From Erpobdella octoculata (taxonomy: Eukaryota > Annelida > Clitellata > Hirudinida > Erpobdellidae): a stretch of DNA of 64,000 nucleotides. Positions 1 to 12,589 of the stretch are shown here, one piece after another. Every line of letters begins with the position of its first letter. Positions within the stretch are counted from its first letter, which is position 1. The translations under genes were made by a program, and so were the position numbers. Location: the NCBI GenBank assembly GCA_963978895.1, contig OZ022241.1, positions 13,216,856 to 13,280,855 of the forward strand, given 5' to 3'. The notes under the pieces are model-generated. The model was not told where the DNA came from, ran no database searches, and saw nothing but the letters and a program-made list of their open reading frames with translations.

Positions 1-660
1 GTCCATCTTTAGCCAACACAAACAACTGGCAGCAAAACACTTTCGCCTCAGAACTTGCCATTCAAAATGCTGGCTTCGACAATGTTTTTCATCAATTTTT
101 TAATTACTAATCGCGTGCCATTGCACAACCGCGGTGGGTTCAAATTCCGAAGTAGAATAACCTGAGATCCAACTTTAGGTTGTAGATGATGCGGTGACAT
201 GCCTGGCAAATCCAATGAGTTCAAAAACTCTGTTAGATAATTTACGGCTTCGCTGGCATCGCAAACTGTATCAATAGATTTGTTTGACACCAATTCGCCT
301 GGCAACAACTGCTGTATCTTGAAATTTAAATCATTGAAATCCACATTTTTTGCTGCCAAAATGACTCTTTCTGCCAGCACCGTGGCCATGGATGATTGCT
401 CTTTTATGTTGCACATTGCTTAAGTGCTGAATGAGCTGTTCTGCCTCCATCCAATAAAGTTGCTGCAATGCCAGACAACGCAACGGCCAAAGCTATGCCA
501 TTATTTGATCGTATTTTGGCGAGAATTAGAAAAATGTGAAATGTTTTCCCAGTTCCACCTGGTTCATCAAAAAAAGAATCCACCTTGTCCTTCCAAAACT
601 GCCAGTATAATGCGGTCGTAAATCATTCTTTGTTCATCAGTGGAACATAGCGAGTAACAA
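1..660 (-). pseudogene. Helitron helicase (PIF1-like) remnant
   Basis: Read right to left, this is the PIF1-type helicase part of a Helitron RepHel protein. Near 541-560 the minus strand encodes the Walker A motif GGTGKT, preceded by a GFFFDEPG-like stretch. From about 416 to 48 it encodes the C-terminal helicase portion, with LPGMSPHHLQPKVG and LRNLNPPRLCNGTRL, which are hallmark Helitron helicase motifs. It is broken: a seven-T run (570-576 on the plus strand) shifts the frame just before the P-loop, and the P-loop block joins almost directly to the C-terminal block near 405-420, so the middle of the helicase is deleted and the frame changes again. The left side runs off the window. No Rep (HUH) domain or Helitron terminus is visible. 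Family is clear; activity is excluded. Confidence 0.85.
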
Positions 661-763
661 TCGCAGTTCACCTGAAAAGAATCTGCCATGTTTTTGACCT
701 CAACATTCAAGATGAACATTTTCAATTTCAGACATTTAAAGATACTCTTTTATAGGAAACAGT

Positions 764-921
764 AAAATAACTTTTTAAAATAATTTTTAAAAGATATTCT
801 AAATATTACTAAATAACCTAGGACCTATCCTCAGACCTACCAAATGTACACAAAAAATTTCATAAAAATCGGTTCAGCCGTTTCGGAGGAGTTCAATTTC
901 AAACACTATGACACGAGATTT
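764..921 (+). repeat. Tail of dispersed element family C (copy 1)
   Basis: The block runs from a TTTTTAAAATAATTTTTAAAA stretch through ATCGGTTCAGCCGTTTCGGA to ACTATGACACGAGA. It matches 2105-2258 closely. The left portion of an element is absent here, so this is a truncated or tail-only copy. Confidence 0.7.
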
Positions 922-1508
922 TTATTTATATACTAGTGAATCCGACTCTTTCCGGCTGAAAATTAAAGAGGCTCTCTATATCTTATCAATATGACCTGCG
1001 ATTAATAAACAATTTGATAAATTGACGAATCTCATTGTAATGTATCTGAGGAAATTCTGGTCTCTTCTAATATAACACAGCGAAAGCGCAAAAAATGATG
1101 TGTATTCAAATAGTATAAATGTTATAGTCTCTGTGATTTCATTAGTTTATGATTCCGGTCTTAAACACTATGGAATTTTGTTTTACTCATGTTCTTTTTG
1201 TTGAGCCTCGTATTCTTTTGATTTGACAGGCGGAGTGTTTAATCTTTTGTTGGTGTGCTAATTCTTTGATAATTTCCGTTTTTTCTGTTTGTTTACTTTT
1301 CTCGTTTTACTTTTGACCCTGATGATGGCTGACATGGCTGAATAATAGAAGTTTAACGAAAACGTTTTTGACTAATTGTAGTCTCGAACAGCGAGTTTTA
1401 TACCAAAAAGTCGAGAATTTGGCTCGAAAAGTTGTTTCTGCCAAATGGCGAGTTGTATTTCTTAGAGCATGTCTCAAAGATAAATTGATTCCACAGTTTA
1501 TTCGCAAT
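922..1508. other. No gene seen
   Basis: A+T-rich sequence of about 590 bp between two repeats. No open frame with protein-like content and no splice-bounded exon was seen. Confidence 0.5.
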
Positions 1509-1511
1509 ATA

Positions 1512-1590
<79 letters not shown>
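1509..1590. repeat. (TA)n microsatellite
   Basis: Nearly pure TA dinucleotide array. It directly abuts the CTAGC start of the dispersed element that follows. Confidence 0.95.
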
Positions 1591-1592
<2 letters not shown>

Positions 1593-2022
1593 TAGCTGAC
1601 CCAGCAAACGTTGTTTTGCCTTTTAAATTATTTTGGTTTTTTACTAAGAGTTTAATGTAAAAAATTATGACAATTTAAAAAAATCAATCTCGAAAAGCAA
1701 TCGAGTGTACAATGCCCGGGGTTTTTGAAAGTTTTTCTATCGTTCTTCTCTCTTGCTCCCGTTTCCTTCCCCGCTTGTTCTACCGTTCCCGTTTGCTTTC
1801 CCGTTCCCGTTTACTATCTCGTTTCGCTTGTTTTAACGTTCCGCTTGCTCTCCCGTCAATTATTCCTTAATGTAAAGTTTTATTTGGCAAGTGACGGCAA
1901 CTAATTGATATTTGATGAAAGTAATTTAGGTTATGACATTTGATTAAGTTACTTTTAAAGGAAACGGTACATTTAGAACAAAGATAAAAATAACACACAC
2001 ATATATATAAATTTATATATAT

Positions 2023-2062
<40 letters not shown>

Positions 2063-2270
2063 GTCTCTCTATCTGTTGCATTTTCCTATAAAAAGAACAT
2101 AATTGCACCTCATAGTTTTTCCAAAATAACTTTTTAAAATAATTTTAAAAAAATATTCTAAATAGCTTAGGACCTATCCTCAGACATACACAAAAAATTA
2201 TATAAAAATCGGTTCAGCCATTTCGGAGGAGTTCAATTTCAAACACTATGACACGAGATATATATATCAA
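1591..2270 (+). repeat. Dispersed element, family C start and tail with CCGTTCCCG core
   Basis: Begins ACTAGCTGACCCAGCAAACG next to (TA)n. At 1709-1860 it has the CCCGGGGTTTTTGAAAG then CTCCCGTTTCC / CCGTTCCCG core shared with family A. It ends with the ATCGGTTCAGCC...GACACGAGA tail (2105-2258) followed by TA repeats. An internal TA array lies at 2031-2058. No coding capacity. A short non-autonomous element is likely; the superfamily is not clear. Confidence 0.65.
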
Positions 2271-2329
2271 AGGTAATTGTGTAATAAAATTCAAATTAAA
2301 TTTAGTTTACGGAACAACGTTTGAAGGTT

Positions 2330-2560
2330 TCAAGTAAATTGTAGCAAATCTATTTTCCGTTTTATGTGGACAAAGAAGTTCGAAGAGAGTGGAAGAAAGA
2401 AAATTAGCACGGGAATGTGAGAGCGAGAGGGAACTGTAACGGGAGAGCAAGCGGGAACGAAAAGGCGACAGAGAGCGGGAGAGCTAGCGGGGAAGGAAAC
2501 GGGAGCAAGAGAGATAAAGGATAGAAAAAGCTCTAAAAACTCAACGTCCTGCCGGTAGTT
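2330..2560 (-). repeat. Family A element, minus copy
   Basis: Reverse complement of the CTCCCGTTTCC...CCGTTCCCG block: repeated GAGCGGGAGAG / GGGAACG units, ending with AGCTCTAAAAACTC. Compare 29338-29605 and 38412-38705, which share the same flanking words (GAGTGGAAGAAAGAAAAT). Confidence 0.75.
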
Positions 2561-3151
2561 AGTTACATTTTATGTTTGCGTGCGTCACTCGATGGCGTGG
2601 AGGTCGTGTCACTTAACAACCTTCCAACATCTTATTATAATATAACAATTCGTAAAAACGATCTTGCAATTTCGACATTTCGTTTCCTTTATTTATTTTA
2701 CTTTTAATACCACACACCTGCCTTTATTTGTTGTCATCGTTTTGGCGTTTTTGGATTTGCGCGACGTACGCAGGCGAGCTCGAATTCTTTAGTAAACAAA
2801 TTGTGTGGTTTTAACTTATTATGCGCGTTATTTTATTTTTTTATATTTATATACTTATTTTATTCATTTAGTTAAGTTTGCCTTGAAAGTTAATATTGCT
2901 TTATATTCTAATTTGTAATTAATTTCACTTTCATTTTCCGTCAATTATTTCACAGTATTCTGATTAACATTTGGGTTCTGAAGATATCTAAGCCAAAACT
3001 GGCAAGTAAGCCCTTTTTAATTCAATAAATTATTTCAATGTCTCAAATAATTAAAAAATAACGGAAGACGTCTTCAAGGATTTTATAAAAAATTTTGATT
3101 TCCGAATGGGCTAATGAATGAGCTTCAATATATCATGTTACAATATATAAA
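2561..3151. other. No gene seen
   Basis: About 590 bp of A+T-rich sequence. No coding signal, repeat array or transposon end was recognised. Confidence 0.5.
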
Positions 3152-3352
<201 letters not shown>

Positions 3353-3797
3353 TTCTCGTCAATCGTCTAATTTTCTTCTCATCTTAAATCTTAGATGGAT
3401 TTGCACGGATCGACGCTCACGAGTATCATCACTTCACTACAGCGTTTTATGGAGAACATCCCCTTGAAATTCGATCTTTCTGTTGCTGATTGAGAAAGAC
3501 ATTCCCAATTCTATCCTACAATTGTTTTTATTATTTCTAATTTTATAATAATAATAATTATAATAATGATAACAGTGATAAATAATATTCTTACATATTT
3601 ATTATTTTTCTCAAATAAAAATTTTATGTTATTATTTTTATTGCCGTCTGGTTTTGCTGGAAGATAGGATGGTTCATCCAGTAGATGGCCGTTATCTACT
3701 TAGCAGATTTGGAATTTTTAAATGATCTTGAATAATGTTCTAACTAAGAGCTTCGCAAACGCAAACTCAAGACAGGAGAATGATGTAGGCGCTTCGT

Positions 3798-4544
<747 letters not shown>

Positions 4545-4861
4545 ATATTGCACACTCGCTCTCCGGCTGAACAGCTCCTTCATAGTTCCTGCCTGCCTGC
4601 CTGCTGTTGCAACTCAACGTGAGTTTCACCCTTTCGCGTGTAAGTTGAATTTGTGAACACCCAATCGATATTTCGCTCTACAAATTTCCTGGAAACGATA
4701 AAAATTTGTGTGATTTAATCGTCTCAATGTTCACCTCCATGCCGTACTACTGAAAGTTTACAACAAAGCAGAAAGTTATCGAACGTGGCTACTCACACAC
4801 GCAGGCGCGTGCAGTTGTAAGTGTTGTAAGTATTGTAGGTCGTTGAGAATCAGTTTCTGAG

Positions 4862-6882
4862 ATGAGCAACAAGAAAGACCACGTTCCGTTTGGTGGAAAC
4901 AACGAGTTAACAGTTCTGGATCAGTACCAATATCCGTTTGAAAATGTAGTCTTCGAAGGTGGATCAAATAAATTGCTTTCTTATTGCGGTGCCGTGAAGG
5001 TGAGTTGTGTTTCGTTGCAAGATTTTCATTTTTTTTTTTTTAAATATTATTATGCATTCATTTCTGCTGTCTGTATGATTACATGTATGCTGGAACTTCG
5101 CGTAACGCTGTTAAGTGGCGCATAATTCGTGGGGAAATGGCGAACAGATCGTCACTGCTATAATAATAAAATAATAATAATGTTATAAATAAAATGTTTC
5201 TATGCAGTACTGAACATGTTATATCATTATTTGTTATCGACTTATGTGATCAAATTTATACTCGAGTCAGTTTTAATATCGCTCACATAAACAGTTTCAA
5301 GGTGATAAACGATTTCAAGCAAACTATCAAAAATCGAAATTAGAAGAACGAGTTTTTGTTCGGACGAAATTGAAATGCAGAAATAACTCACCCCGAACAA
5401 AACACGTGTTTCAACATTGATTGAAAACTGCAACATATACGCTTAAATAACACCTGCCGATGATGAAGCCGCGATTCACTTCTAACGATGAACAGTGGCG
5501 TAGCTAGGGTTTTTGGCGCCCGGGACAAAGTCTATAAAATGCGCCCCTACTAAAAGTGTCCGTCTGTCAACTTTTCCACCAAAATAGCTTAACTGATGAC
5601 CGGAGGTGGGGTAGTCCTAGGTACTTTTCGCAGAAATATTTAAATACCTTTTTATACACTTTTGCCTAAAAAAATAGCTAGTTGTCGTAGCACTAGTGGA
5701 TCCAGGGGGCCCAGTCCGGCCATAGCCCCCTCACATTTTGTCAATAGACTTTGCCCCCCCTCATCGGAACCAAACCGTCGTAGGTACTTTTCACAAAATG
5801 TCCACTGATATTGCGCCCTTTTTCAGCGCCCCTAACCATCAGCGCCCGGGGCGGCTGTTTCTCCTGCCCCCTCGCTACGCCATTGACGATGAACTGTTAA
5901 TGCGATTAACATTTTATTTCCATCATTGAAGGCCTTAGAAGATTCTGGTGTTTGGAAGCAGATACGTAGATTGGCAGGTACAGGAACTGGATCCGTTATC
6001 GCCTCATTACTTGCTGTAGGCTTCAACTCACAACAACTGCAGACTTTCTTCAAGGACGATCTCGCTAATGTCATCAAAGGTTAACAAATTCTGTTTTGCA
6101 ATAACAAAGTAATTTTTATTATTCCGACGTACGTGGTTTATTGGGTTAATCTGTTTACATTTGCGACTTATGCTATTCAATAAACATGAAAAACAACACA
6201 GTGACATTAAATCATCGTAATACTTAATTAGCAATACAACGACGTTATACTAATTACTTTTCCATTGTCACGCTTGATTCATGGCAACAGATCGAAAATG
6301 CGGACATTGCTGCTTGTGTTGCGTATCGTCGGGTTACAATCCTGGGAAGTCCATCTTGAAATGGATGGGAGACAAGTTTCGGGAAAGTACTGGGAAGAGT
6401 GACGTCACTTTTGCTGAAGTAGGCCAACTTGTGTTTTGTTGTTGTTGTTGTTGAGTTGTTTACAGGTGTGTGAGAGAAAGTTATGTTCAATGAAGATTTG
6501 TTGTGCGTGTAGTTGCAGAAGAGATTCAACAAGGAGTTGTGCGTCGTTGTGACGAATTTGAATGAAGGCGGCCTGGAATATCATCACGTGAAAACCACAC
6601 CGGATTTGCCTGTCGTTCAATCCGTCAGGATGTCTCTTGCAACTCCCAGTTTGTTGATCAATTTTTCACATGCTTCCGTCGTTAGATCATGTTCGCAGTC
6701 ATCATCGTCATCATCATAACATTTATCATTGTTATCATCATCACATTTATTATCGGCATCATAATCATCCGTATCAGCATTATAATTACCATCACTATCA
6801 CCATCATCATATCAACGTCGTTATCATTATCATCACCACCACCGCCATCGTCATCATCATCATCATCAAGATCATCATCATC

Positions 6883-6916
<34 letters not shown>

Positions 6917-7731
6917 TCATCATCACTATCGTCATCACCATCATCATCAAGATTGCCTGCTATGATTCACTTAATTTCTTTTACAGCCCTGATGGAAACT
7001 GTGAGAAAGAAAGATAAAAAATTGAAAGCAGAAGATTTATATTTGGAAGGAGGAATTTTGTGCAATTATCCTGTTCACTCTTACGACGGTTGGTTTGATG
7101 TGGAGGATTTGTGATCAACTGTGGATATTCCTATTTAAATTTTAACTAATTAATAAATTAATTAACTAATCAACTAATTAGTCAATCAATCAATCAATCA
7201 ATGAGTCAATAAACGAAGTTTTTGTTGTTAATAATTAATTGTAGGCTGGTGGTTGTCTCAACAGCCATGTCACGCATTCCTCAAAAAAATACCAAACTTT
7301 AGTAGCCTTCAAGAAGACCCATTTGCTACTTTCAACAGCAAGACAATCGGTTTCGTGACTGTGAGTTTAAAGTTGTAAAAAATTTGAACAAAAAGACGTT
7401 TTTCACGAACTTTTTTCGTTTGTAAATTATTTTTTTACTTTATGCCCATCATCATCACCACCACCGTCGCATTCGTCATCGCCACTATCATCATCGTCGT
7501 CGTCGTCGTCTTCCCCATCATCAAAACAGCAGCAACTAAACAACTACAAGATACACCATAACTATTCATAACCAAACAGTTCCTCAATATTATTTTCATG
7601 CTCTGGAAATAGTAATTGTCTTAAAATAGCAAAGCCTGAAAAACAAACGTGATAATAATAATAAAAATTCATAAAAGAAAAGAAAAAAATTCTCTACTAA
7701 AGAAGATAATCAAAAGCCACACACAGACACG

Positions 7732-7796
<65 letters not shown>

Positions 7797-9249
7797 ACAC
7801 GGCGAGCAAACATCTCTTAAAATCTCTTGAGACTCAACTTTGATTTTTTATAAATCTATAAACTTTTTTCTACCGAGCACATTAGTCTCATATTTTATTT
7901 TTTTTTTTTTTACAAAATAGAATTAAATTGACTTGTATTCAGTTCACGAATTTCCAAGGTTTATAAATGAACTGAAAAGAATTAAAACTCAAAGCATAAT
8001 TGCAATTCCGAGTGCATCCAAGGATGTCTTCATCTTCTCCATCTTCTTCTATTCTTCTCCATTCTAATCACGTGCTTGAAAAAACGACTTTGAAATTAAA
8101 TCATTTTTTCTACGCTAATAGGAAATTTAAATTTAATTTTTGTATTTTTTTTCTCTTTGGTTTGTCGGGCAGTGCGATGATTCTAACGTTGGCAATCTTC
8201 CTAAACTACTGTTGGACCAAGTTCATGATGTTGATCCCGTTTCGAAGAGAAACGATTCCAACTTACTGAAGTGAGGTTATGATGATGATGGTCGTGATGA
8301 TGATGATGACGACGACGATGGTAATGATGGTCGGGATGATGATGTTAATGATAAAGAGTTTCCTACCTGTAAACTAAATACGACTTGATTGGAAACGTTT
8401 AACTGTTCATTAACAGAAACACGGCAGATCTGACAACATCAACAGTTCACTCCATCCCTGATTCGCAATATGTTGACTTTGTCTTGTTGGCAAATCAATT
8501 CATAAAGGTAGCTGAATTTACCTGAGGTTTTTCGTGTTTGTTTGTTCGTTTCCTGTCGTATTGATCAGCTGATAATTATGGTTCGTCCACCAATCTGCTG
8601 CGTTTTCAGTGCAGAATTATAATGAATGAAATTTATATTTAAAATAATTTATGTTTCTTTTTTTCTTTTTAAACATCGACGATTGTTTACAAAAACAGTT
8701 TCTTGACGACTTAAAGAAATCTCCGCAAGATAACTTCACGAGAGACGATTTGAGAGCCATCTTCAACGTACGAAATTATTTACATTTATTTATACCACGT
8801 GACAATTTCCACTCGAATATTTACGTGAAAGTAAAATAAAATAAATTAAAACGTTAAACTTTTATTTTATTTTAGAGGAGCCAACTGTCTGATAACGAAC
8901 TGCAATTGTTGTTCGGGACGATACAAATCACAGTTGACGACATCTTTCGACTATTTATGACCAAAACTACGAAAGAAGTCAGTTTAATGAATAAATGAAT
9001 AAATAAGTTGCTATGTTTTTAAAATTTAATATTCTTAAATAGAATTAAAGTTATCTAAACTATGAATTAATTATATAGGTTACAATTCAAGACTTGCACA
9101 GCTTCCTAGAGAAGAGAAGAAATATGTTGCACAAGAAGTGTACGCTGGCGAGAACTCGCAAGTTGAAGAACAAAATTGATGAACTAGAAACTGTTTACAG
9201 CCTCATCTACACAAACAATCTCAATTCTACTCTCCTCAACAATGTCTGA
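4862..9249 (+). CDS. Patatin-like phospholipase-family protein with replaced catalytic residues
   Basis: An 11-exon model gives 432 residues with every junction in phase: 4862-4999, 5932-6079, 6291-6418, 6513-6648, 6987-7088, 7245-7360, 8173-8270, 8417-8507, 8699-8767, 8876-8977, 9079-9249. Residues about 28-260 follow the patatin fold. The glycine-rich oxyanion segment reads EGGSNKLLSYCGAVKAL (canonical GGGxKG). The GxSxG elbow is GTGTG (62-66), with Gly at the serine position. The later segment ELCVVVTNL...TTPDLPVVQSVRMS is typical. The DG[GA] motif is EGG (204-206), so the catalytic Asp is Glu. Established family knowledge: patatins use this Ser-Asp dyad for acyl hydrolysis, so this protein is inferred to be non-hydrolytic. 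The C-terminal 170 residues are helical and charged and were not recognised. The start is the first ATG of exon 1; AATAAA lies at 9295-9300. Confidence 0.85.
5493..5885. mobile_element. hAT-type MITE with 8-bp target duplication
   Basis: A 393-bp non-coding element in intron 1 of the patatin-like gene. Ends are CAGTGGCGTAGCTAGGG and, inverted, CAATGGCGTAGCGAGGG. It is flanked by identical 8-bp copies of ACGATGAA (5485-5492 and 5886-5893). CAGNGG-type ends with 8-bp duplications are diagnostic for hAT. The inside carries an AGCTTAACTGATGACCGG word that recurs near 34140, 59180 and 62605. Confidence 0.93.
6700..6955. repeat. Imperfect CAT trinucleotide array in intron 4
   Basis: Degenerate CAT/CAC/GTC units fill most of the intron between patatin exons 4 and 5. 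A similar short array (7442-7515) sits in intron 6 and a GATGAT array (8276-8350) in intron 7 of the same gene. Confidence 0.9.
7729..7795. repeat. (CA)n microsatellite
   Basis: Dinucleotide array of about 30 units in intron 6 of the patatin-like gene. Confidence 0.95.
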
Positions 9250-9308
9250 GTTTTTATTCCATATTTTTGTTATTTCTGTGTTTTCTGATTTAAAAATAAA
9301 ATGAAATT

Positions 9309-9605
9309 ATGTTTAAATTTATTTTTTGAGTTGTTTTTATTGAATTTAATCATTAAAATGTTTTTATTTGAAATTAATCATTAAAATGTGTTTATTTGAA
9401 TTTAATCATTAAAATGTTTTTATTTGAATTTAATCATTAAAATGTTTTTATTTAAAATTAATCATTGAAATGTTTTTATTTGAAATTAATCATTAAAATG
9501 TTCTATTTAAAATTAATCATTAAAATGTGTTGATTTGAAATTAATCATTAAAATGTTCTATTTAAAATTAATCATTAAAATGTTATATTTGAAATTAATC
9601 ATATG
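9309..9605. repeat. About 28-bp A+T-rich minisatellite
   Basis: About ten imperfect units built on TTAATCATTAAAATGTTTT, beginning just after the polyadenylation signal of the patatin-like gene. Unit length drifts from 26 to 29 bp. Confidence 0.9.
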
Positions 9606-10012
9606 CAGGCAAGGAATCTTGAAAGGACTGTTATTATAAGGAATGGTGAAATCCACTCCTTGAAGAAACTTGATGACAAAAGCAGAAAGTTTTTGATCGA
9701 GGTTAACTCCCATTTTAAAGCAATATTTATTATGACAATTAAGACTAATAAAACTTTGATGCAATTTATCAATAATATTAAAAATATTAAATAATAATAT
9801 AACATATTTAATATTTATATATATTATATTTTGTAAATCTATATGGTATTTTTATAAGTTTTGTTTATCTACGTAACAAAAGGATTTTAAAGGTCTAATT
9901 ATCTTAATTAAAAATTCTTTTTTAATCATTAAGGTATCTTGTTTAATAGAACTATTCACACTGAACACACACACACAAATAATCAAATCCTCATTACTCG
10001 TTACCATGACAG

Positions 10013-10195
10013 CGGGGGAACGACGCCACGAGGCGCTTCCTGGAGCAGTACGTGAAAAAAGTTCCTCTCTTGAAGGAGGATGGGGAGAGGGCTTCGTTCA
10101 ACAGGGAGGATTTGAAGCAGTTCATTGATGATGACGTATCTGAGGTGATTGATGAAAAAGATTACATGGAATCATATCTGGAGAAGGTTCTTTGA
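10013..10195 (+). pseudogene. Exon-like fragment resembling the C-terminal part of the patatin-like gene
   Basis: A 183-bp open stretch begins after an AG acceptor (10011-10012) and ends at TGA, encoding 60 residues. Its composition is clearly protein-like and charged (RFLEQYVKKVPLL, then FNREDLKQFIDDD). The spacing FL...KK...FNREDLKQFI resembles FLDDLKK...FTRDDLRAIFN of patatin exon 9, about 1.3 kb upstream. Inference: the last exon of a duplicated, mostly lost copy, or an alternative last exon. No upstream partner exon was found. It could also be the 3' end of an unrelated gene. Confidence 0.35.
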
Positions 10196-12160
10196 TGATG
10201 CCACGGCTTTTTGTTCTTCAACCGGCGTTCTCCTCGAGAAGAGTTGACAGCTTTCTGGAGATGGATGGACGTGCGGTGGTGCCTTGTCAGTTTTTTGTTT
10301 GTCGTTGAGAAAAGAAATTACGAATAAAATAATTAAGTTTATATATAATTATTTATTTATTTATTTTATATTAGTTCTCAGGGCGGGTGTGAATTGTATT
10401 ATTAATTTTTATTTATTTGAATCAATTTAATCAGCAATGTGAAATCCGTACTAAAATAATTTTTCATGCACTTAAATGTTTGTAGTACAAATATAATCGT
10501 AAATAATACTGATTTAAAAAAAATAATAATTCATCTACAAAACTGGTTTTGTTTGTCTTGTTTAAAACAATTTTAATATTTTATAACATTTAAGTTATAA
10601 AATCATAGAGTAGTGTTTGCTTTCTACGTCGCACAGACTGAGAAGATCCTAAATAATATAAAGTATATAAGTTGGTAGAGATTTTAATCAATGGCTTTTA
10701 TGCAGCCGAAAAAGCTCAGTTTTGTGAGAATTTATTAAACATATAAAACAGCTGTTCGCCTAAATAACTTATCGAGCACTTAGTTTAGCATGTGGACTGT
10801 TTGGGGGTCATTCATTCACTACATAAGGACGATTTTTGAGCCCCTACCCCTTTTAAGGACGCATAAAATTTCTTGGACCCCCCTCTCTTTTTTTACGTAA
10901 GATTTCACCTACCTAGTTTTTTTTTATTATTTAATGCCGTTAGAAGGGGATCAGTTACATTAAAACTCATAATTTGACATAAATGAAAGATTTTTATATC
11001 ATAAAAGATATTTATTAAGTCTTTTGAAAATTCATATTTAAAAAAAATGGTGATTAAAGTATTAAGATAATTGTGAAATATTCCGTAGGAATGACTTTTA
11101 TCCCTCATCCCTCGAGATTAGGTCATGTAGAGATTTTTAAACACCCCTCCCTCTTTGGATCCTTACGTAATTAATGAATCATCCCTTAATGTGGCAGGGT
11201 GCTTAGAGTATAATTATTTAACCATAAAAAGTTTTGAGTTTTTAAAAATAAATTAATTAATAATATACGGAGCAAGTAAAATTAAGTTGCATCGTGGATA
11301 GTTTGAGAATTGGATGATATTCAATGAGCTCATAGGCGTAAGGGAAGTTTGTGCGGTGTGGGGGGGGGGGGGCTGCAAGACTGACTTCTGTCCAAAAAAT
11401 ACAAGAAATTTCCATATTGACATGACCATATTTTTGTGCTAATTGACTGCAATATTTACATAATATCAATAATGTACTATTTACATGCACGAATTGCACA
11501 TAAAAAACTTGAAAAAACGTTTATTATTATTGTGCAAGAGCAATATAGTTTAAGTTTTACTAAAATAAAATTAACCAAACATTAATAAAACACAACTATA
11601 TATAAAAACTACTCTGTAATTCATATAATATCAGTTTTTTCAAACCTTTGTTTATGTTCAATTGAAACTACTTCAATTCAAAGTTATTGATGTTTTTCTT
11701 TTAGATTTTTGAGAATTATTACATCAGTTATCTAGTATTTAAGTTAGAACTGCAAGAAGTTTTTCGTGTGAGATGTTCCAATTTCTTTTATTTATTAAAT
11801 TTAAAACGATCATTATTTCTTAATGAATACACGGGAAACAAGAACAGCAGCATGTACCAATCTTCAAGCCTCATAACATTCAGGATTCAATTTCCTGTGA
11901 GCTGCTTTGCCTCCATTTTGTGTGTGTGGATTATACTCTTTCAGTATTGGCTGGTTAGGGCATGCTTTTATGATTTCATCGCTAGACAGAGAACTTTATT
12001 TAATAAAACTCCAAAATACCAACATACACAAATTTTAGTGGGCTGTAAAAGCATTTTTGCTTGCCCGAAAATTAGCGACACGACCAAATTGAGGGAGAAT
12101 TTTGTCCCACACCTTCTACGCCTATAAAATGGCTGATCATCGTGCGGTGCCTAACAATAT
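10196..12160. other. No gene seen
   Basis: About 2 kb of A+T-rich sequence. There is a G run at 11360-11371. A 360-bp open frame at 11768-12127 has no domain-like pattern and low-complexity composition, so it is not called. The segment 12170-12215 (GGGAGTGCCCAAAC, AAGCAGGGGC) resembles an isolated hAT terminus but has no partner. Confidence 0.5.
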
Positions 12161-12589
12161 TATAACTTAGGGAGGGAGTGCCCAAACATTTTCAACAAGC
12201 AGGGGCATCGCAAGTTTTAGAATTTTAACGGGCTTCAAGATAATGATGACATAATTTGTAATAAAGTGCATTTTTAAATTAGGTACGACTATCCCCCCTC
12301 TCCCTACATTCTTGGTCATCGACCATTTTTTGAGGAACATGAGGTACAACAGCCACGTAACCAACCAATGAAGGGCATCCCTAGTGGTTTTTAGGTGAGG
12401 GCTAATCATGTCCCGCATTGAGCAACGGTGTGTTTAATTTTTTTGAAAGCTGAGGGTGAAACTCATATTTTTTACCAGGTATTGAAAATTGGAAAAATGA
12501 GCGTTGCGTCTATTTTGCCCACATCTATCTAAATTCAAGGCTGCTTAAAGGGGTTTTGAAGTTGCACAAAACGTATCGAGACTTAATAA

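Noticed and set aside
11768..12127. 119-residue plus-strand frame
   Set aside because: No domain-like pattern, A+T-driven composition, no splice partner, and no upstream gene context.
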